Shown: positions 34,728-48,000 of the stretch, piece after piece
How the letters are laid out: every line of letters starts with the position of its first letter
Position numbering within the stretch: the stretch's first letter is position 1
Assembly (NCBI GenBank): GCA_033725935.1
Contig: MU867089.1
Location: 389,369 to 453,368 of the forward strand
DNA from: Cladorrhinum sp. PSN259
Lineage: Eukaryota; Ascomycota; Sordariomycetes; Sordariales; Podosporaceae
Length of the DNA stretch: 64,000 nt
Direction: 5' to 3'
Notes under the pieces: generated by a model
The model's database searches: none
Told to the model about the DNA's origin: nothing
The model's input: only the letters and a program-made list of their open reading frames with translations
Translations under genes and position numbers: made by a program

Positions 34728-36491
34728 ATGCATAACCAGATCATCGCCTCAACGGGCATGGACCACGAAAGTCATCTTGCCCACGACAACAATATATATG
34801 GAAACGACAGCTGGGGAGTCGACATGAACTCCTATCACCATCATCCAACCACCATGCCTGAGTACGGCAGCAACTATGGATACATCCCACCCATTACACA
34901 CGGGCTGCCCTCTGAGGCTCTGAGCAGAATGGGACCACCACCTCATCCACAACAGATACACCAACCCCAGGCCAGCCATACGCAACTGCCAATGCTCATG
35001 ATGCCTCATCAGACGACCACAACCTGGCCGAGCCAGTTGGTGCCAAACGGACCAACTTCCTACAGCCCTCACCATGCTCATCCTGCTCCGCCAGTTCCTA
35101 TTCCCTCTGCGCCGCACAAGACAAAACTTCCAGCCCTCCAGACTTCACAACCAAGGAAAACACTGACTGATGAGGACCGTCGGAAAATGTGCCAGTATGC
35201 CGAGGACAATCCCAATGCCAAACAGACTGACATCGGCGCCAAGTTTGGTGTTGAGAGGAGGTAGGCAACCCATGAAGCAAGCCAGATGGTTCACGCTAAC
35301 AGTGTCTTCAGTACTGTCTCCAAAGTCTTGAGGCAAAAGGACAAGTATCTGAATCAGGATGACCGCAGCAACTCGCCAATCAAAAGGGGTAAAGGAAAGG
35401 GAGTTGACATTGAGAAAGCACTAACAAGTTGGGTCCGCAATAACCGACAGAAGGGCATCCCAGTGACGAGCGAGGACGTGAAGGAGAGGGCAAGAAAATT
35501 CTCGTCAGTTACGGTAGGGGGCTCTGGAGACTCTTTTCTCAGAGGCAACAGTAGCTCAGCTTGGCTTGAGAAGTTCATGCAGAAGAACGGAATCCCGGGG
35601 AGGCTGATGCGTCGTGCTTCGGAGACGAACATCAACGATAGTCTTCGCCGTGGATCGCCCTCGCTGAGTGTGTCGCAGCCATCTAGCGCCATATCGCCTG
35701 CCTCGCCATCAGGCCATCTCTCCCCATCACCCCTGTCGGCAAACAAGAGTGACGAGGAGAAGGAGAATGCCGGTTCCTATATGGATTTCAACTCGGATGG
35801 TGCCTACAAACACACAAACTCGCAAAGTACGACCTCCTTGCCCAGCTCTTACACCGACACGCCGACAACATCCTACCCTGGAAGCGCTCTCAGCCCGACA
35901 GCCTCGTTCAACTTTTCTCCCAACTCCAACCTCGGCAGCTTCCCACCCATTGACAACCAGGGGTCCGGATTCCAGCGCCCAAGAAGCCAGACGTTTCCTA
36001 CATTGGATTTGGAATATATCAACCAATCTCAGAACAGCGAGCCAATGACACCAAAATACCACGTCTCGTCCACAGCACCGTCCTCCGCCCTCGAGCCCCC
36101 TAGCAGTGAGATGGGGGGTCCGCATTATGGTCTCGAGCATGTAATTTCTCCTCAGCTTCGACGCACCAGCAGCAACGGCAGCATTGCTGGAAGGTCGACG
36201 ACTCCGCTTACTGCCAGTGCTGTAGGCTCTTCGCCGAGTTCGCCGACCCAGGAGGATGCCCGCAAAGCTGCTGACACTCTGCTGTCATTCATCCAGACCA
36301 ACAATTTTGGAGATCACCATGAAATCCTGACGATTCTGAAGCTTACCGAGAAGCTGCGGTTGCACCAGGCACAGCTCGCCAAGTCAGCATCACACGGCAT
36401 GGGAGGTTTATCGCGCATTCCTGAAGGGGACAGTGAAATGCCGAATGCACCAGCTGCCGAAATAAAACTTGAGCCGAACACAAGAGCATGA
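34728..36491 (+). CDS. CENP-B-type helix-turn-helix DNA-binding protein
   Basis: Two exons, 34728-35260 and 35312-36491 (51-nt intron), give 570 residues. A His/Pro/Gln-rich N-terminus precedes a CENP-B N-terminal/Psq-like HTH at about 143-190 (RKTLTDEDRRKMCQYAEDNP, then KQTDIGAKFGVERSTVSKVL), split by the intron. A second CENP-B/Tc5-transposase-type HTH follows at about 208-285 (VDIEKALTSWVRNNRQKG, then AWLEKFMQKNGIPG). The rest is Ser/Pro-rich, with a C-terminal helix near HEILTILKLTEKLRLHQAQL. There is no DDE nuclease domain, so this is a domesticated regulator, not an active pogo element. Targets are unknown. Its long upstream desert and upstream ORFs suggest complex regulation, which is inference. 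Confidence 0.88.
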
Positions 36492-37981
36492 TCTGATCCG
36501 TCAAAATGCGGCATTGGAGGCAAGGTTTAACGGGCTTGACAGAAACGACTATAGGAGAGGATGCTATTCACGGCCTTATACTGATTTACACGACGACGAG
36601 CGATCACTTATTGGAGTTTAGCGAATTCCCTCTCTACAACAAGACGGAAGATGTCTATATTTTGGACCCAGCAACACACGCACACCACATATCTCAAAAC
36701 TATTTCCTTTCGTGACACATAACAATAACAAACGAGAACTTTGGAAGGTTCTTATCTATATACCCACTCTGAAACAATTTGGCGTTTGTTCGAAACTTCT
36801 TATATCGCTCCCGCCACCGGAAGAATATACGCTCGCGCGAAAAAAACACACAGTACGCACACACACATACGAAGAGAGAAGACCACGAGGCAATTGCTCA
36901 CGCGTCTTTTTCTGTTTCTTAAATCTGGTCAATTTTTTCTTCTTACCAATCACTTTCAATCAACCAAAGGGCGAGGGGGAATGAACGGAGAGGGAATTGA
37001 AAGGGTCGCCACTTTTCTTTTCTGTCGGTTTTTCTATACTCTGGTTTTTTCTTCTTGTTGTCTCTGATAACCCTGTACAATATTTTTCTCTCTGCATATT
37101 TTCATACTCTCACTATCTAGCATTCTTTTCAGGCAATATTGGGTGGAGGATTACAGGCAACAGACAGTATCGGTATCAAACAACGGACGGGGGCAGTGAT
37201 GGATTGATGGTTGTCCGTATGTTTTTCTTTGGAAGGACAGTGAAATGGGATTTTTTTTTTTGGATGGAACATTCTTGGCAGCTTCTTTCACTTTCAGATA
37301 TTGTTTTCTTCTTGGGTAGGAATATTGGACAATGTCTGTGTGTGCAAGTTTCTTGGATCCCTCTTTTCATCTCAGGATGTGGTATTTGAGTGGAGGAAAG
37401 GAGGAGTGTTGCATCGGGAAAGAGAGTAGCGCATGGGTGAGTAGGAGATAAAACTGGGTGAGGATGGAATTGAAGGCGGACATGGAGTGATCTAAACATA
37501 CCTTATGAGCATCTGGAATCTGATGATGGCCGATCTCAGAATTTGAACCACTCTGGAAGACGAGTGGTGTAGGTTCATTCGATCAGGCAATCTTCTTCCT
37601 CCTGCACGGTACTCGTCATCACTCCGAGACCCCTTTCATCCAGTCCCAATTCCAATTTTTATTTTTTATTTTTCAACTCCTTACCATTTTCTGCTATTTT
37701 AGTTCGATTAAACCTTTCTTTCCAATCAGAAAAGAACAAAACTGATTAATACCAAAAAGCCATTTTTTATCTCCGTCTCTTGTTTTGTCAAGCTTTGCCA
37801 AAAAAAGGTGAAATATAAGATCTCACTACCTGGGCAACATCTCACAACCACGGAAAACACCACACCATCCAACCACTCATTTACCGCCATCACACGAATA
37901 GGTACACATCCAATCGACAAAAAGAGATAAATAAAAAATAAAAATAAAAATACTCATCTGAATAATAATCCCTTCACTTCT
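36492..37981. other. Convergent intergenic region, CENP-B-like 3' flank and PXA 3' flank
   Basis: Both neighbours end here. The sequence has A/T-rich and poly-T stretches (about 37.25 kb and 37.65-37.7 kb, and A-rich 37.92-37.95 kb) suited to 3' UTRs. No coding frame or RNA gene is supported. Confidence 0.55.
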
Positions 37982-40900
37982 CTAATCTATAGAAACAGGA
38001 ACCCTTTCCGCCCAAAGTTCCAAAGCCCCCCTCTCACTCAATTCAGGTAACAACCTGACGAGCACCAACTCCAATATCCCATAGACTAAATGCTTATTGC
38101 AATATCCGTCCGCAAAAACCTCCAAGATTCCGGTTGAAACCTCTTCCAGTATCATCTTTCTCTCATGTTCCTGATCTTCATCAATCTCAACATGGTTAAG
38201 CGGTGAAGGTGGTGAGCCGCTTCGACTTGTGTCGTTGCGGCTGCCGCCCCCGCCACTGCTAGCGTTGTTACTAGTGTTAGTGGTCCTATTCAACAAAAAA
38301 GACTTTGACCGGCGATGACCGTGATGCTGATCAGCAGTGCCAACAGCCCCCTCCTCGACGGTCCGCCCCGCACGGGACGAGGGCGAAGAGGAGGAGGACG
38401 ACGTCGTTTGCATAGCCTTGCCATCACCACCAACACCACTAACAGCAGCAGTAGCAGGGTTGTTAGTTTTAGCTGCCTTGACCTTGTTTTTGCCCTTGCC
38501 ATCCACATCACCGGCTGCCAGTGGCTTTTCACCATCTCCTCCTTTTCTTAATATCCTCCCCGTAAAATAAACCCTCCCAACCCACGTGCTAGGCACAACC
38601 TCCCATAAAGCCAAAGCACACCTCCCCCTCAAAGCCGTCAACTCCGCTTCGCTCCCCGGTGGCACCAGCGTCGGCTTTCCAGGCGCATTATTCGGGAAAA
38701 GAGCCCCCCGCACGTTGCGTAAAAGTGGGGGCAACTTATTGGCATTCACAAGGTACTTGTATATACCATGCGATAGCAGCCTGTTTTGTTTATGCATCCG
38801 TTTCTGTTAGAAATCAAACCTTTTGACAAGAAGATAAAATGGGGGTCACTGCAACGGTCCTGATGTAAAGAGAAAGGGGGGGAAAGAATCAATCGAGACA
38901 CCAGAAAAGCAACACGGAATGTTTCATTTTTCATGCAGCCATTGCGTGGGGGAACAATAGAAAAGTGTGTGTGTCTGTGTGTTTTCCTCCCTTGCTCCTC
39001 AAGCATGCGTAATGGAGGGTGTGTGTGAGAAACAGGGTGACATTCAACCCGGTTATTGCGGCCGTTCTGCGGCGAGGTAACGCCAGTCTCGAAGAGTGTT
39101 CGGATAAAGGTCCAAGAACCGGGACTTTGCGGAAACGGTGACACCCAAATCTCTCCTTTTCATCAAGCCTCCCTCCCGACAAGAGTGAAATTTCTCAGCG
39201 TGGAACGCGGCATTGCTCTGAGAGCTAAACTCTTAACTGCCACTTGCAGAAAGTTTGAATGTCCGTGAGCAAGAAGACCCACGGCTGAGGCGGGCTGCTA
39301 GTGCGGTCCCTCGACAGATTGAAGGACCAGGGCCAGAGCTTTGCTGCTTGAGATGCGGGGGGAACAAGGGCAGGAACAGGGGGGAAGATGGGGTAGGAGT
39401 TTTAGTGGGGAGAGGAGGACTGCTGACAGGGGTAGGATGAAGAGAAGCATGGACCATTCGACCATCGGACTTGGGTCGGAGGGGATGGGGGAGGGAGGCA
39501 CTTGCTCTTGATGAGTCCATTGCTTGTTCTTCTCTCTTCTCACGTCATGTCGTCAATGCAGATTGCATCCCCAGTCTCGGCGATGAGGATGGGAGAGGGC
39601 ACGTTCCGAGTAACCCGAGGGCACGCGCCCAAGCATCATCACGATGTCCCTCGTCAGGCCTTGACCTCGCCGTCTCTATCTGGCCCTAGGGGGACGTTCG
39701 CTTCGAGAAATGACATGACCTGTCATTCTCAACGCAATAGGAACCAATCCAAGAATGGACAAGCCTCATCGTGAAGATCTTTTCCTTTCCGCCTGACAAT
39801 TGCTGAGCAAACAATGGACGGAGGCGGCACGCTGTGGGGCGGTACGGAGCGCACTTGTCGATAAGTAAAAATGATTTCTCGGCGTGAAAAAATGAGGTGA
39901 GCTCAAGATGAGGTGTGGTGATGTGGGATCCCTGTAAGTCGCTCCAGCTCGGCGCGTAAACAAGACTTGTCGATGGACAGTCTCCCAAGCCTGGTGAAGC
40001 CCTCTCGTGCAATCCGACGCAGCCAAGGCGGTACGGCGCCGCGATTGGACCAGAGGTTCTGGGGTGCCATATGCAGGCCTCAAAAAGAAGGGCGACATCT
40101 GCAGGTCGCCGATTCGGCCGCAGGACATGTGGGAGGTGTGTGTGTGTCGCACTGCAGCCCAGCTTTTTACCCCGAAGCCTTGCTCCAGCTGGGTATTGGC
40201 GGGATACTGCGCACACTTGCATCCGACTGACACCTTGACTTGTACTCGCGCAGACGCAAAATCACGAAATGGTCTCTTGATTCGCAATATGACCCCTCAC
40301 GGTATCAGGTCCAGTGACTTGCGAATCATGCAGTGTGACGAGCTAACATGATGCAGCTGGGGGGTACAACAAGAAGGAAAGGAAAGTGAAATGGGCCACC
40401 CACCTGTCAAGCCTGCCATCAACGGCTGCGATTTGTCCAGGGCCCGTCACAGATAGCCATTGAAGCATCGATATTGCCCCGCAAAGCCAGGGCATCCGTG
40501 TGTCCATCTCGATCAGATTCGATATTGCCGTCCAGCATCGGAAAGCCAATACGGGAGTCATGCTTGGCTCTGAATTTGGTTCCAGTTCAATCTCCTGATG
40601 GTGAGTCGCACTCTCATTCTTGCGCGGGACCGTGCTTCCGCAAGAAGTCCTGGGTGGTAGAGAGCGGGAAGTCATTAGAACCGAAAAGGCCAATCTGATA
40701 AACGAGGTCGCCAGAAAGCCCCAGTGAATCATCTTCCAGAACAGAGCTTGTATCGAAAAGGAGAAGCTGCGGGCACCCGTGGCATCCTTGCTCGGACGTC
40801 CCGAGGCATGCTCGTTATCTTCTTCTGGTTTGCGCTGTCCGAAAATCCTCGAAATGATGATGAATAGCTCATATATCAGCCATGGCTCCGATAGTCTGTT

Positions 40901-41871
40901 GGCTACCGAGTTCCCAATTATTAGCTCCGAGAATATCTGGCCAACCAGAGCCGTCAGACACCCATTCTCGAGGTCTTCTGTGGGGAGAAGGATCGCCAGG
41001 ACGGCTTCAACCAGCAACTGACGATACGCTACTTCGTTCTCGGCCTGGTCGGCGACGCTCGCAAGATCATCGCGGCGGGGAACCGGAGAAAGGGCGGGAA
41101 GAGGACACAGCGAGTGATAGATCTCACGCGGGTTGGTCCTGACTGGAGCTTGTGTGATAGGGTCATGGGCCACTCGGTAGGCTGATTTTATCGACCGTTA
41201 GCAGCATGGCCAAGATCTGATAAGCGGCATGAAGACGCACCAGTGATATGTCGATCGAGCAGCTCAGGAATCTCGTCGAATAGCAAGCTCTCCAAATCCA
41301 CTTTCCTCAGCCGCTGCTCAAGGGCGCGAGTGATGTGGGCAATGATCTGAACAATCTCGGCAACGAACGTCTCGTCGGGAGTGATCTTGGTATACCAGTT
41401 CTGGACATATTCCCTCAGGATAATGGCAATAAGAGCGTATAGCTGCAGGTCCACATCGTTTCGGCTCGTTAATGGCGGCAATGGGAGATCCTCGATCGAG
41501 GCTGACGAGTTCCTTCCTTTTTCAAGATGCTGGGGGCACAGAATGCGACGGACTAGGAGCGCCGTTGCCTTGTCTGAAAGGGGATCGAGTGGTGGCGGGC
41601 GCGGCCCTCGTCGAACAGCAGCCCCTCCTATTCCTCCCCCTCCTCCTGGCTGGTTCGCTGCTGTGCCGTATTCGGCCGATATGGTGGACGGAGAATGAGT
41701 CGCATGATTGCTATTATTTGATCGTGATTTCGAGGGCACGCTCGGCTCGGAGTGGACGCTCGGGGTGCGTAACGGCTTTGGCCGGGCGGCTCCGGCACCA
41801 GGTGCTGGTGATCGTGTTGATGATCGTGGGGTCAGACCTCGGGCAGGAGTCTGGGCGGCTGGGGTCGTCAT
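37982..41871 (-). CDS. PXA-domain protein (PX-associated, endomembrane)
   Basis: Three exons, 41871-41241, 41181-40404 and 38780-37982, give 735 residues. A Ser/Pro-rich N-terminus is followed by a PXA domain at about 70-320, including ALLVRRILCPQHLEKG, DLQLYALIAIILREYVQNWY, SLLFDEIPELLDRHITAYRVA and PWLIYELFIIISRIFG. A hydrophobic segment and the family's C-terminal part follow: RLLSHGIYKYLVNANKLPPL, NVRGALFPNN and LVYGILELVLVRLLPEL. PXA proteins act at endosomal or ER-linked membranes. The join LDR|LLSH keeps frame (AG|G) with a CTAAC branch point about 30 nt before the acceptor, but the intron is 1,623 nt, far larger than any neighbour. A codon before the ATG at 41871 is not ATG. A tract in exon 3 is Ser/Gly-rich and variable. 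Confidence 0.85.
38781..40403 (-). other. Unusually long 1,623-nt intron of the PXA gene
   Basis: The donor AG|GTGGGT (40403) and acceptor AACAG|G (38781) bracket a region without conserved coding sequence. Antisense-free chance frames of up to 178 codons occur but look non-coding. It may be an insertion within an ordinary short intron. Retention would end the protein about 16 codons past the donor. I see no clear terminal repeats or transposase. Confidence 0.65.
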
Positions 41872-42773
41872 CTCGAGGAGGTTGCGCACGCAAAAGCGGA
41901 TGTCATCTCGTCATCTCGTCATTTCTGGTGTTTCAATAGTAAAACAGATGAAATCGCAAACAATGCAATTCCAAGCTTGTCGTTGTCTGTCTGCTGTGCG
42001 CAGAAGGTGCGACATGAACGCTAGAAGTGGGAGGCGGTGGGCGGGCAGCAGATTGTCGCTTATCGGGACCCTCCATGCAGCGGACGCTTGCATCATTCAA
42101 TCTTACCAGGTCAGAATTGGCAGGCGGTGAAGTGTACATCTGATACAGTGCATTTTTGGCTGCCATTTGTACTGTGTACTTGGAGAAGGCCGTCCTAGAA
42201 GCACTCCTTTCGAGGCGAGACTTTCATCAACCAAACCACGACTCTCAAGAAGAAGATGACGAAGCCAAACAAGCAGTCGACTGACGACATGCATGTGATG
42301 CTGCTGGCAGGAAGGTCGTCCTTGTCTTGCGGAGCCCTTGGGGGAGTGGTTGACAGGGATACCTGACAATGACAAGGTTGAGCCCCTTTTTGCAAGTAAA
42401 CAAACTTACCTCCAGACATCATAACACTCTGATGTACAGACATACAGGTAGTTGGTATCAAATGAAGCTCAAGTAAACTTGCTGCAGGTACGCAGTAAGT
42501 AGCCTGCAGGTCCCCATAATACCGTATGCGGCCAGCTTTTTGACCGTGCATGATGCATCGCAAAACTCAATCATCCCAAGTCACCTGTCATATCTTTATT
42601 TTACACGACATGTCTAGCGTATAGGCATAACTACCAACGTAGATATGTATATCTCGGCAATACAGTGTATTGTACAACGTCGATAACTAAGCTGGAATTA
42701 GCCAGCTGTATAGTAGTACACGGCAGACACTCCACAGATTGATGCTCTAAACACCGGTGTGAACCAAGTTAAA
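41872..42773 (-). other. Intergenic: PXA promoter and MSS51 3' flank
   Basis: The two minus-strand genes are in tandem. The AT-rich half near 42.6-42.77 kb fits the 3' UTR of MSS51, and the rest fits the PXA promoter. No additional gene is seen. Confidence 0.55.
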
Positions 42774-44422
42774 TTATTGGGCAGCATCCTTGTAGGTAGC
42801 CTCATATCTGAAAGTGAAAAGTAACTGTCAGCAGTCTGCAGAAAAAAATGCAACGTTCAAACTCATAATCACATACCTCTTGCCCCTGAAAGCCCACACG
42901 CCCCAGTTGCCTGCACTGATGTCCTGGGGGTCCATATCGTTCAAATCCCACCTCAAGCTGCGGAACGTGTTCTCGCCTGGTTCAAGCAGGACATCGAGTT
43001 CGCCAGCAGCCTTCTTGTTAACCCAAGCAATATCGCGCTCCATGTCTTCTTGAGTGTAGCCAGTAACAATAATGGGAGCCTTGGTCTCGAGGAGGCATGG
43101 AAGAGTCTCCTCCCACTCGTGCGAGCTTGCGGGGTGCCCCAAACCGGGGTGGAACATGACGAAGCAGTCGAAGTAAGGGTCATAGGGGTAGAAGTAGCCA
43201 GTCTTGTGGAGGGTATGATAGTAGTCGACAATTGTGCTGATCTTCATTGTCGGCCATACTCGATCCTCCACAATGGCACCATAAGGATTGGTGGGCGTGC
43301 GAGGCGGAAGAGGGAATTCGTCGTCTCTGTTGGCCATGCTTTCAGGGCCAATAAAGATGAGATGAATCCTCGACCGGGGAAAAAGATGGGCGAGCTGTGT
43401 CCAAACATCTCTTGGGAGCGATGATTCAGCGCGAGCTCCAAGAATAAACAGTCTCACTGGTGGCGCTTCCACACGGAGACCCTTGATATCGAGACCACCA
43501 CCAGTCTTCCGGGGATGAAGTGTGTATCGCAAAGCTGGAATCTTCTATTAGACGCAATTTCCAAAAAGATGATAACTCACCCGATCAGATGGGTCTCAAA
43601 CATACCGCTGAAACTTTTCAGGCCCTCCATTGTTAGCCTGCCACCTTTCTTGATGTTGTAAGGGCTGAGTTCGTGGATGACGCTTCCAATGGTAAGAGGA
43701 TATGTCAACAGTCTGGTTGCCTGTCTCATGCTCCGGTCATCGTTAATAGCATTAAATTGGCGAGTATACAAAAAAGTATCCCAATTGGTCATGTTGACCA
43801 ATGCCTCCTCCATCTGAGGCCCAGCATATTCAAACTCAGGGAAGAAACGGCCGGACCTCAGGTCATGGTCGTCCTCATTGATCTGGCGCAGGGTGTCGCA
43901 GATTTGGAGATGGGCCTCGTAGTCGTCGGCCCAGTGTTCGGCACTGCAAGATACGGGAATACCACAGTCGGGGCACTCAAAGTCGACGGCTGCTGGTGGT
44001 GCGCTGCCATGGGGTTGGTGGTCATGGTGGGGGCAGCTTGCATGCTGTCTTATGAAGGCAGCCCGTTTGCGGATCTCAGGGATTGGAGAGTTGGTGAAGG
44101 AGTGGAAGAGGTCATTGGGAGCCAGGATTCTTTTCGATTCGGTCGCTTCGGGAGCTGATGGCTGGGTGCTGCTGGAGAAGATGTTTTGCGCAAAGCCGGA
44201 GGAGAAGCGCTTGGCGGCAGAGCTCTGCATAGCTCGGGCGGCGGGGGATCGAGTAATGCTGCCGCTGTTCTGCGCGCCTCTGCCGTAGAGGAATCGTTGC
44301 TGTTGCTGGGAGGTTTGCAAGAAGCCATTGGGCAATCTAGATTGCCTACTCAAAGAGACGGAGCACCGTGTGCATACCCTCGACAGCGCAGAACGCGCCG
44401 CCAGATCCGCCGGAAGTGCCAT
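42774..44422 (-). CDS. MSS51: Mitochondrial COX1 translational activator Mss51
   Basis: Mss51 activates COX1 mRNA translation and couples it to cytochrome-oxidase assembly in mitochondria. Three exons, 44422-43606, 43534-42877 and 42807-42774, give 502 residues. The first 60 residues are Arg/Ser/Ala-rich, typical of a targeting presequence. A zinc-binding MYND-like segment follows, with CPHHDH near 130 and ECPDCGIPVSCSAEHWADDY near 150. The family body is clear: FFPEFEYAGPQMEEALVNMT, RLLTYPLTIGSVIHELSPY, PVRLFILGARAESSLP and CFVMFHPGLGHPASSHEW, ending near GNWGVWAFRGKRYEATYK. The last coding exon is only 34 nt. It shares a 650-bp upstream region with RSE1. Confidence 0.94.
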
Positions 44423-45072
44423 CGTCACTGTCTTGTAGGTGGTGACAATTGACTTTTGGGACCTTGAGGAGTTTCGATAAGTTCCGGACTGGCCCAATTA
44501 AGATCGGGTTCAGCAGCCCACCTTGGGCCAAGCCAAGTATCGTTACTGTGCGCAGTGTTTTACATGACCAAATACCCCCAAATCCCAGTGATGGTCCTCA
44601 ACTTCAAACTGATATAATGACTCCTGCGTATTACCTGAAGCCATAAAAGCCTCCACAAAAGAAATAGAAACTATTATATAAGTAATAGCATTTGTCCGCG
44701 GTTTGAAATCTTTATGTAGTGGTCTCCATGTTCGGATTCTATCCAAGCTTGGCCCAGACGTACAGTGCCATTTCAACCAAGAACACGGCCAGTTACAAAA
44801 CGCGTGCTGATCTATTTAGCGTGCCGCGGGGCGTAGCTGAAAGTTCAACAACAGCCTTGCCAGCAGCTCTTTCCAAATCGACTTGAATCAACAAATATTT
44901 TTTTTTGCGGCCACCAATGAAATAAGCCCAATTCGACTTTTTGAAAGACAACATACCATCAGCTTCATCGCATCGTGACAGCCTCCAGCAACGGAGCTAT
45001 CGAATCGGAATTTAATTGATCGAATTACAGCCCCAGAGAAGCCGCGCCGGCCTTCTGCGCACCTCAGGCACC
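44423..45072. promoter_or_regulatory. Bidirectional promoter region MSS51 / RSE1
   Basis: The start codons of MSS51 (minus) and RSE1 (plus) are 650 bp apart, so both promoters lie here. A CCAAT box is at 44914-44918, about 155 nt before the RSE1 start. A T-rich run sits near 44900-44906. No RNA gene is seen in between. Shared control of the two genes is only inferred. Confidence 0.6.
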
Positions 45073-48000
45073 ATGGCTACAACATCGAACATGTTCATGT
45101 ACTCGTTGACTATCCAGCCTCCAACGACCATATCACAGGCGCTCTTGGGCCAGTTTTCGGGGACAAAAGAACAACAAATCATCACAGCCTCAGGGTCCCG
45201 TCTTACCCTTCTCCAACCTGACCCGAGGCAGGGGAAGGTCAACACGATTCTATCACACGACGTCTTCGGGATAATCAGATCGATAGCCGCATTCCGTCTT
45301 GCTGGAAGTCACAAAGGTGAGTAAAATAACCCCCTTCTGTCCTTCCCTACCATTCCTACGCTCTCGAATAGTTAGTGATTCGAAATCTGCACCCCAGTTT
45401 CGCAAACCCAAACGCATTGTGCTTGCAGCGGTGTGTGCTAAAACATATACATTCACCTAGACTACATCATCATCGCAACGGACTCGGGTCGCATCGCTAT
45501 CGTCGAATACTTACCAAAGTCCAACAAATTCGCCCGCATACATTTGGAAACTTTCGGGAAATCGGGTGCCCGCCGTGTCGTCCCTGGCCAGTATTTGGCT
45601 GCTGATCCCAAGGGAAGAGCATGCCTGATCGCGGCTCTCGAGAAGAACAAGCTCGTCTACGTCCTCAACCGTAACGCCCAAGCAGAATTAACCATTTCGT
45701 CGCCTTTAGAAGCTCACAAGCCTGGTGTTCTGGTGCTATCGTTAGTAGCTCTGGATGTGGGATATTCCAACCCCGTATTTGCTGCGCTGGAGATCGACTA
45801 CACCGAGGCCGACCAGGATCCGACAGGCGAGGCTGGCCGAGAGATTGAGGCACAACTTGTGTACTATGAACTCGACTTGGGGTTGAATCACGTTGTGCGG
45901 AAATGGTCAGATCCTGTCGACCCAACCTCATCGCTGCTGTTCCAGGTACCCGGCGGTAACGATGGCCCCAGCGGTGTATTGGTCTGTGGAGAGGAGAATG
46001 TCACTTACAGACACTCCAATCAAGAGGCGTTCAGAGTCCCAATCCCAAGACGGCGTGGTGCCACCGAGGATCCCCAGAGGAAGCGAGTCATTGTCTCAGG
46101 AGTTATGCACAAGCTCAAGGGAAGTGCCGGTGCATTTTTCTTCCTTCTGCAGACGGATGATGGAGACCTGTTCAAGGTCACGCTTGAAATGGTTGAGGAT
46201 TCGGCAGGAAATCCTACTGGAGAGGTGAAGCGTCTGAAGATAAAATACTTCGACACCATCCCCATCTCCACCAGCCTATGCATTTTGAAGAGTGGTTTCC
46301 TCTTCGCCGCAAGCGAATTCGGAAATCATCACTTTTATCAATTCGAGAAGCTCGGTGATGACGACGAGGAGCTCGAGTTTACCAGCGACGAGTTCCCCAC
46401 TGATCCTCGGGCCGTTTACAAACCAGTATACTTCAAACCCCGACCGATGGAGAACTTAGTATTGGTTGAGTCGATTGATTCCATGAACCCACAGGTTGAT
46501 TGCAAGATTGCAAATTTAACTGGAGAGGATGCACCACAAATCTACTCCGTTTGCGGAAACAGGGCGAGGAGTACTTTCCGTATGCTCAAGCATGGCTTGG
46601 AAGTGTCAGAAATTGTTGCTTCAGAACTGCCGGGGACGCCCCATGCGGTCTGGACGACCAAACTGACAAAGTACGACGATTACGATGCCTACATTGTGCT
46701 ATCCTTTACTAATGCGACCTTGGTTCTGAGCATTGGCGAAACAGTCGAAGAGGTGAGCGATAGTGGCTTCTTGACAACCGTGCCAACACTGGCTGTTCAG
46801 CAACTGGGAGAAGATGGTCTCATCCAAGTTCACCCCAAGGGCATTAGACATATCGTTCAAGGTCGTGTCAACGAGTGGCCAGCACCTCAACATCGTTCAA
46901 TTGTTGCGGCTGCTGCCAATGGGAACCAGGTAGTCATCGCGTTGAGTTCTGGAGAGATAGTGTATTTCGAAATGGACATGGATGGCTCGCTGGCAGAGTA
47001 CGACGAGAAGAAGGAGATGTCGGGGACAGTCACATCTCTCAGCTTGGGAAGAGTGCCAGAAGGCCTCAGGCGAAGCTCGTTTTTAGCCGTGGGATGCGAT
47101 GATTGCACTGTGCGCATCCTGAGCCTGGATCCTGAGTCCACCTTGGAGATGAAGTCGATTCAGGCTCTCACGGCTGCACCGTCATCTCTTTCTATCATGT
47201 CGATGGAGGACTCCTTTGGTGGCCAGACTTTGTATCTTCATATTGGACTCCACTCTGGTGTCTACCTGCGAACCGTGTTGGATGAAGTAACGGGCGAGCT
47301 CACGGATACTCGGCAAAAATTCCTTGGACCAAAGCCCACCAAGCTCTTCCAGGTTTCCGTGAAGGGCCAGCCTTGCGTTCTGGCTCTGAACTCGAGACCT
47401 TGGCTAGGCTATACCGACCCCCAGACCAAGGGCTTCGTGATGACGCCCCTGAGTTATGCTGACCTTGAGTATGGCTGGAATTTTAGCAGCGAGCAATGTC
47501 TCGAGGGCATGGTTGGTATCCATGCTAATTTCCTCAGGTCAGTACATATCCTTCTTCTTTCCTTGTTATGGTTCCTTCCGTTATGATGATAAAAGGGATT
47601 CCTATGCGTTTCGCTATGAGGTTTGATTCGCAACGCAAAAAAGTTGTATCAATTGTTCCTTCTGAAGCAGCTTTTCCTACCCCTAGCATTGTTCGGATAT
47701 GTCTTGATTTTTCAAGGCTAACGTGTCAAATAGAATATTCACGATTGAGAAGCTCGGCGACAACATGATTCAAAAGTCCATTCCTCTCACATATACCCCG
47801 AAGCGTCTGGTCAAGCACCCCGACCAACCATATTTCTACACCATCGAGTCCGACAACAATACCCTGCCGCCAGAACTCAGAGCCCAGTTGCTCGCACAAC
47901 AACCAAATGGCACTAACGGAGAGGCCAACGTGCTGCCGCCAGAGGACTTTGGTTACCCGAAAGCGAAGGGTAGATGGGCATCCTGCATCAGCATTGTGGA

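Noticed and set aside
34728..36491. CENP-B-like gene as an active pogo/Tc5-type transposon
   Set aside because: There is no DDE nuclease domain, and no terminal inverted repeats were noticed; the protein is a regulator-like DNA binder.
37500..37590. tRNA-like T-arm on the minus strand near 37540
   Set aside because: The T-stem does not pair and there is no acceptor stem or A-box.
39686..40287. 173- and 178-codon minus-strand frames inside the long PXA intron as possible exons or nested gene
   Set aside because: No family resemblance, and the flanking exons already join in phase without them.
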